From assembly GCA_024752435.1 (NCBI GenBank), contig CP103035.1, forward strand, positions 1,736,001 through 1,800,000: 64,000 nt of DNA, written 5' to 3'. Below, piece by piece: positions 58,613 through 64,000 of this stretch. This DNA comes from Allantophomopsis cytisporea. Lineage: Eukaryota; Ascomycota; Leotiomycetes; Phacidiales; Phacidiaceae. The translations under genes were made by a program, and so were the position numbers. How positions within the stretch are numbered: the first letter of the stretch is position 1; the number at the start of each line of letters is the position of its first letter. The notes below the pieces were generated by a model. It was not told where the DNA came from and ran no database searches. It saw only the letters and a list, made by a program, of their open reading frames with translations.

Positions 58613-60298
58613 ATAACTACTCTTGTACTTGAAAGTAAAGGAACGTTTGTTAGAGCGAGGCTACGAACAAAGTGTGTCCAAGTTTCTTCATTCCAGCAAG
58701 TTACAAGTAGTAATACTAGAAATACTATAGAGATATGAATATTACATCTATACCGAGTCTCGCACAGCCAAGCATTACTTCAAATCATTCAAACATGACT
58801 TCACACTGAGAGGGAGGACTTAAAGTCTAAATGACATGATGAGAGATATTTGTAAAAGATCAGTGCTTGAAAAATTCATTGAATATGGAATCAGTTGTGC
58901 AAGCTTTCAAGGTATATGTCAATGCATAGCTCATTCGGCGCAGAAGAGGGAAACAATCATAAAGAAGCTATGAAAACTATCATTGCCGGTGTTAACAATA
59001 TGCTAGACGAAGTCAGCAACGAAGACAAAGCAGATATTTAATGCATCTCTCCAAATATTATAACTTGGAGATAAAAGGTTGACCAAAAGACTACAAGTCT
59101 TAAGTCTAGTAGTCTGAATCTAAGCACTTTTTTGAAAAATCTCAATCATAGTATCTTCGACAGAGCACAATCATCCAGAAATGTCTCTCCAGCCAAGAAG
59201 AATGACTCGGTCGCCCACACTCCAATTCAAGATCTCCTTCCCCAGGCTTATATCGCCAGCAACCTAATCGCCCCCGTCGCTGGGCATCCATCGCTGACAA
59301 CCCTGTCGCCCTGTCGCCTCCATTGTTCCCGCCGCCGCAGCAGCGGCTCCTCCTGCTCCTGTTGCTCCCATATCCTCCATCTGGCGTATGTGACTACTCT
59401 TGAAATACAATTGATTCGTTAGCGTGTGATGTTGGTGCTTTGCCGTGACAGATCTCTTTTGTCAAGATGACATCTCTATTGGTATTTGCGCATACGGCTA
59501 TCTGAGAAAATTCCAGGCACAGAAGCAACATGATCTCAATGGTCAAATAAAGTCGCAAAGCGACTTAAAGATAAAGAGTAGAAATAAATTCAATACACGT
59601 CTATACTGCGACACATATTCACATTAAATGTTCTTTAGAGGCAGAGAGAGAAAGGTAAAGAACAAATTGTACAAATGCTTTTTGCAAGCATGCTTCATCA
59701 GCAAATTTCAACAATGCTTCGAGAAATGACTTACTTTCGAAGTTGGGATACTGTGGCTGAAGCATTTAGAGCTGTCACTCCCGAGATTTGATTGGCTATG
59801 AGAGTGAAGTACGCAAGGTCGTCAATTATCCGCCGCAATCAACTTCTCAAGGCGGATCTATCTTCCAATTTGGAGAAACTACTGCGTGGATAGCAAGTTT
59901 TCTATTTCAAATCAGAAGAACTCGTAACTTGGTAGACCCGATTTTACACTGATCAAACACCGCTGACCGCTTATCGGAGATTTATCACAGTCAATCAAGC
60001 GTGAGTAGTGACACCGTTCTGTATTTGACAGGCATATATATAAGTATATGTGTCACAGTTGAATCGAAATGCTCTTTACAGTACCTTACCTACCTTATCA
60101 AATCTCAATCTAGCGTTCCGGTACGCATGTTGCTTTATAGAACGTGCTACAGATTGCCAGTGAGCGTTACCATACAACATCTAACCCCTAAAATAGTAGT
60201 ACTGACAGCTTCTATAGAATAGGTACCGTCTCCTATCCACGAATCCGGTCGCAACCTGGCAACAAACAATTACTACAAAATCATCAACAACCAACAAA
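58613..60298. other. spacer with a GC-rich coding-like island
   Basis: Mostly AT-rich. At 59180-59370 a GC-rich island stands out; different plus-strand frames give protein-like pieces (RWASIADNPVAL, and an Ala/Pro-rich VASIVPAAAAAPPAPVAP) but no frame stays coherent. It may be a decayed exon. The right end is the arsH promoter. Confidence 0.3.
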
Positions 60299-61361
60299 AT
60301 GCATGTATCAATGACTACCAATGGAGACCTCAACAATACATCTGCAGCCCGCAAAACAGAACATCTCCCTGTTGATCGGGCATATCTGACTCGTTCGCTT
60401 GCAATTCCCGAAAGGGATGATGACGCAACAGTTCGAGAAAAATATCGACCTTTTATTTTGAGTGATGACATATCTACAACAGACTGGATCAGCCAGCTTG
60501 AGCTCTGTACTGTTTTAAAGCTTTCTGAAGATGCTATCGATGTGACTGGACAAAGACTCAAAGTTTTAGTGCTTTATGGTAGTCTGAGGTCACGGTAAGT
60601 CTACCCAGTTTGACATTCGATGTGACATTTTGCCTAATTTTTTTCCTCCTTAGCTCTTACTCTCGATTGCTTGCTTATGAGGCGTCACGAATTCTCTTTC
60701 GACTTGGATGTGATGTTCGAGTGTTTGATCCTCAGGGCCTTCCTGTGAAGGATGATGTACAGCACGATCATCCGAAGGTGCAAGAGTTGCGAGACCTCAG
60801 CCGTTGGAGTGATGGGCATCTTTGGGTATCGGCGGAGCAGCATGGAAATCTGGTGTGTATCTCACACTGACATTTCATGTTTCCAACCAGTGACGTTGCT
60901 AATGTCTTTTGCAGACCGCTGTATTCAAGAACCAAATTGATTGGATTCCTCTGTCTATTGGTTCAGTTCGACCAACCCAAGGTCGAACCTTAGCTATAGC
61001 TATGGTATCAGGCGGATCCCAATCTTTCAACACAGTGAACTCCCTTCGCATCCTCGGAAGATGGATGCGTATGTTTGTTATTCCAAATCAATCGTCTGTA
61101 CCTATGGCATACACTCAATTCACCGACGAGCCAACAGAGGCAAGTCGGATGAAGGCAAGTGGCAATCGAGCTAGACTGGTTGATTGTATGGAAGAATTTG
61201 TCAAATACACTATCATTATGAGACCTCATTTTGCATTGTTTGGCGATCGCCATTCTGAAAGACAGACAAGAGCAGAGAAGGAAGCAGAAGAACTGTTAGC
61301 TGCAACCACGGAGACTGAGGAGGACGGCAAAGTCAATGGCATCAGTGTTCAGAAGATTTGA
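60299..61361 (+). CDS. arsH: ArsH-type NADPH-dependent flavoprotein
   Basis: Three exons (60299-60594, 60654-60852, 60915-61361) over introns of 59 and 62 nt give 313 residues. The FMN-binding loop [15 protein letters not shown], then [25 protein letters not shown], the isoalloxazine-contact region [29 protein letters not shown] and [15 protein letters not shown] define ArsH. The enzyme oxidises trivalent organoarsenicals and reduces other electron acceptors, supporting arsenic resistance. The N-terminal ~90 residues ([17 protein letters not shown]) are the usual eukaryotic/bacterial ArsH extension. No arsenite pump or arsenate reductase gene is in this window. The upstream neighbour is a broken MFS transporter. 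Confidence 0.95.
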
Positions 61362-63966
61362 TAACACTGTATTCACTCACTGACAAGGACTACCAGCGAT
61401 CAGTGCATACCTCTTGTAACGGGATGGTACAAATCTAAGGCGGGGGCATTTTATGGTAGTCTTCGATGATAATGCAGGAGTATACACATATACTATTCCA
61501 ACAATGTATTCTTGTCAGAGGTAAACGCATCCCCACCGTTAGTGCAATGCTGGGAGCTAGGAAAACGTAGAATCTTAGCAATACAATCAACATCTTATAT
61601 AGTTCAAGAATTCAGTATTGATTAGTGATGCCGGCGGGTCTAATCTCAAAAACTCGGTATCAGGCCAGAAACAAAGATTCATATCCTAATCTCTATATCA
61701 TGATGTTATGAGAAGAAGTTTACAGGTTGGCTTCCAGGGTATTATCATTCGCGCCTGAAGCTTGGATATTACATTTCAATTGCTTCCAAAACGAATGTCT
61801 CGAGTCTAGGTGTAACAGAAAACCTTTATAACTAAAATCTATAGAACAATCCTCAATTGTTTTGGCTACTTTCTCGTCAAATAATGTCTCGTCTTCGACA
61901 TTTCGCACGTTTAATGCTGCTTTCATAACACTAGGTTAGTTTAAGAACTGTCACTGCTAATAGCCTGAGTGCGGCGGCTCTATGCGTTGAGCTATTCCTT
62001 GCGTACGATCATTCTGGATGCTCTAGTCCCGGGGACTATCGAGCCAATCAAAGCTCAAGAGTGACTGTCATTCATCCATGCGACTCTTGATATCATCAAA
62101 GGCCTGATACAGCAACTTACAATGCAAGCTATATCACTTCAAAAGATCTCCCCATTCCTACTTGACGTACAAAACCCTAAACATTTCGGTGTTACATGAT
62201 ATATTAGCCGCATTTCCTTTTTGCTTTTCTTTTTCATCCTTATGATTATACAAAAGATCAATGTCGCTTGTTTATCGTTCAGACCGAGATCTAATTGCAG
62301 AATCAACGTTCTCCAAGTGGCGACAGTGAGTATTGTGCGATTATTGTTGCAATCAGTTCGATCTTTCAAATGGTTCTCTTCGCCCCACTTGCGATACTAT
62401 TCATTTAAGTTATCAGCCGATCTTAGGGAACGGCCGATTTACAATACTTAATAGCCGCGACTAGCGTTATTGTATCCGTTAGAATATTTCTTACTACTAC
62501 GATAGGTACTCTATTTATCATTATTATGGCCTTCCATTCTGTTCTTCATGATAGGTTCTTGACGTTGGCAAATACATGTATGGGTTACCTTCCTTGCACA
62601 TCACAATTTTATGAAATGGGACCATTCGTCGTGAACGCGTGATTCTGCAGATGCACATCGTTTGTAAGGTCCATCTGATAAACTTTACAGACCTCGCTCT
62701 TTTAGGCAAAGGAAGCATATGGTGGATAGGTTATTTCTCCTCGAGAACTAGTATTAGACATGGCAGTAATCAGGACCTTTCTCGGAGTTGGCAGCCATCA
62801 ACGATCAAACAGTTTGTTTCACATTACTCGGCTCATTTCATGACTGTGCACGATGACGTGGAGCTCCGTCTTCTCCGAATTTGCCCTAGATGATTTGGAG
62901 TTGGTACTCCTAGGCCAGCAAGACTGACCGGCATTTGGGGGGGCCAGGTAGGTGGAATCGTGACATGGTGACAATAAGACCATTTATAGAATAGGTTAGT
63001 CCAATGTTTCCCTATGAGACGATCGTAATAACAATATGCCTCGTCTCTCTGATGCTTGTAGCTCGATGCGTTTCCGTGTGCACTGTTTTCGGCGCCAGTA
63101 ATTCTTAGGGAATTTTAAATACGAGATGTGAGACATAAATTCAAGGACGACTCTGTGTTGCGTTTTTGAACGTTGTAATCCAGAATTTTCAACGTCTTTT
63201 TGCGCGATCATGAAAATCTCCAATTGCCAAGAATGGCAGAATCTTGGCTCACCACGCTTCTTGGCCTTGCCGGTTTCTGAATACCTTGATCCACATCTGG
63301 AATGCAGCAGAGTCAAGCTTTACAGGTTCTAGAAATGTACTACGTGGGGATAGGCTAGTACTGGCCCACTGCTACGTTTCACCAGTTGCGGGCCGAGCAT
63401 AAATGCCTGTAATATATGTACATATGTAGGATCCCGTCTTCCTATTCGATGAGATTTACAGCGCCAAACAAAATGAAAGAAGCTTAATTTGAAGTCAATT
63501 TGAAGTCAATTGAACGGTTGACGTTGTTGATATTCTTCACCAAATTCAACATGAGATCCATGTCCTCGATTATCGGCTACCAGAATTAATATGGCGGATC
63601 CAGAGCCCGCCCATATTCGGCAAATTCGACCCTAGTAGGATCGAGTCATCCCTGTTAGAACAGAAAAAGGACGGTGATTCCGAACCAAGATCGACTTATG
63701 ACCTTATAGCAAAGACGATCCCCTTTCAAAAATAAGGAGGGGGTGGGGAAGGGTGGGGGGAATGTTTTTTTTTTTAGGAGTGGAAAGCATAGACTATTCA
63801 GGGCTATCGCAGTGATGCATGTTATACATAGGTAATGATCTTCTCTACAAGCCTCCACTCATTGGCATCAATATACATACATATGTTGGATGATTTCTGA
63901 TCTTCAAAATCTTTGTTTGACAACATCATCACCCATCACGCTCTTTAATCCAACCAAATCACAAGA
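61362..63966. other. 2.6-kb gap, no gene confirmed
   Basis: Short open frames on both strands (e.g. minus 61720-61926, minus 62996-63316) are not recognisable. A G-rich run on the plus strand (63734-63762) is followed by a T9-10 tract near 63766-63774. Otherwise ordinary AT-rich spacer. Confidence 0.4.
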
Positions 63967-64000
63967 ATGAGTAAATGGCAGAGTCTCGATTCGAAAGCTG
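63967..64000 (+). CDS. possible start of a gene leaving the window
   Basis: An ATG in a good fungal context (CACAAGAATGAG) opens a frame MSKWQSLDSKA that runs off the right edge. Eleven codons are too few to identify the product; the CT/CA-rich leader before it supports a real start. Confidence 0.35.
   Translation, partial: MSKWQSLDSKA

Noticed and set aside
61720..61926. 68-codon minus-strand open frame starting with ATG
   Set aside because: No family resemblance and no neighbouring exon to extend it; kept out as unsupported.

Overview
The window is 64 kb of nuclear DNA from a filamentous ascomycete. Almost every recognisable gene is split by 44-240 nt introns with GTRNGT donors, CTAAC/CTGAC-like branch sites and YAG acceptors, intergenic DNA is long and AT-leaning, and the gene set (L-arabinitol 4-dehydrogenase, L-galactonate dehydratase, rhodopsin-type integral membrane protein, DyP peroxidase, ArsH, fungal DUF6594 protein) is typical of Pezizomycotina. 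The amino-acid sequences look most like Leotiomycetes/Helotiales; that is an inference from memory of the families, not a database result. I see no rRNA, complete tRNA, CRISPR array or intact transposon.

Region by region. 1-590 is the 3' end of an L-arabinitol 4-dehydrogenase gene. 1.4-9.4 kb is an accessory, immune-like block: a protein kinase fused to ankyrin repeats (minus), a divergently transcribed caspase-like/pseudokinase protein (plus), a converging 5'-truncated fragment with a C-terminal SH3-like module, and a five-exon DUF6594 membrane-protein gene. 9.4-17.5 kb is gene-poor; it holds a tiny three-exon gene for a B12D/MLRQ-type complex I subunit, a 53-bp tandem duplication and a 93-residue small protein. 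17.5-29.8 kb is metabolic: ornithine aminotransferase, a DUF4202 protein, a mitochondrial carrier of the Ymc type, L-galactonate dehydratase, a metallo-beta-lactamase-fold hydrolase and a protoglobin. 31.6-44.4 kb holds a secreted aspartic-protease-like protein, an arylsulfotransferase-family membrane protein, a SulP sulfate permease, a large PHP/DUF3604-like protein and a DyP-type peroxidase. 46-51.4 kb holds an unrecognised basic protein, class II DAHP synthase (shikimate pathway entry) and an HYPK-like NatA partner. 53.8-61.4 kb holds a rhodopsin-domain membrane protein, an expansin-like secreted protein, the broken C-terminal end of an MFS transporter and an ArsH flavoprotein. A possible gene start lies at the right edge.

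The genes do not form one pathway. Local groupings that may mean something are the divergent kinase-ankyrin / caspase-pseudokinase pair (the best candidate for an undescribed system), the arylsulfotransferase-SulP convergent pair with the PHP protein divergent from SulP, the DAHP synthase/HYPK divergent pair, and two separate L-sugar catabolic genes (L-arabinitol and L-galactonate). Splice structures given below were built by hand by joining reading frames at GT..AG boundaries; each joined frame is divisible by three and free of internal stops.
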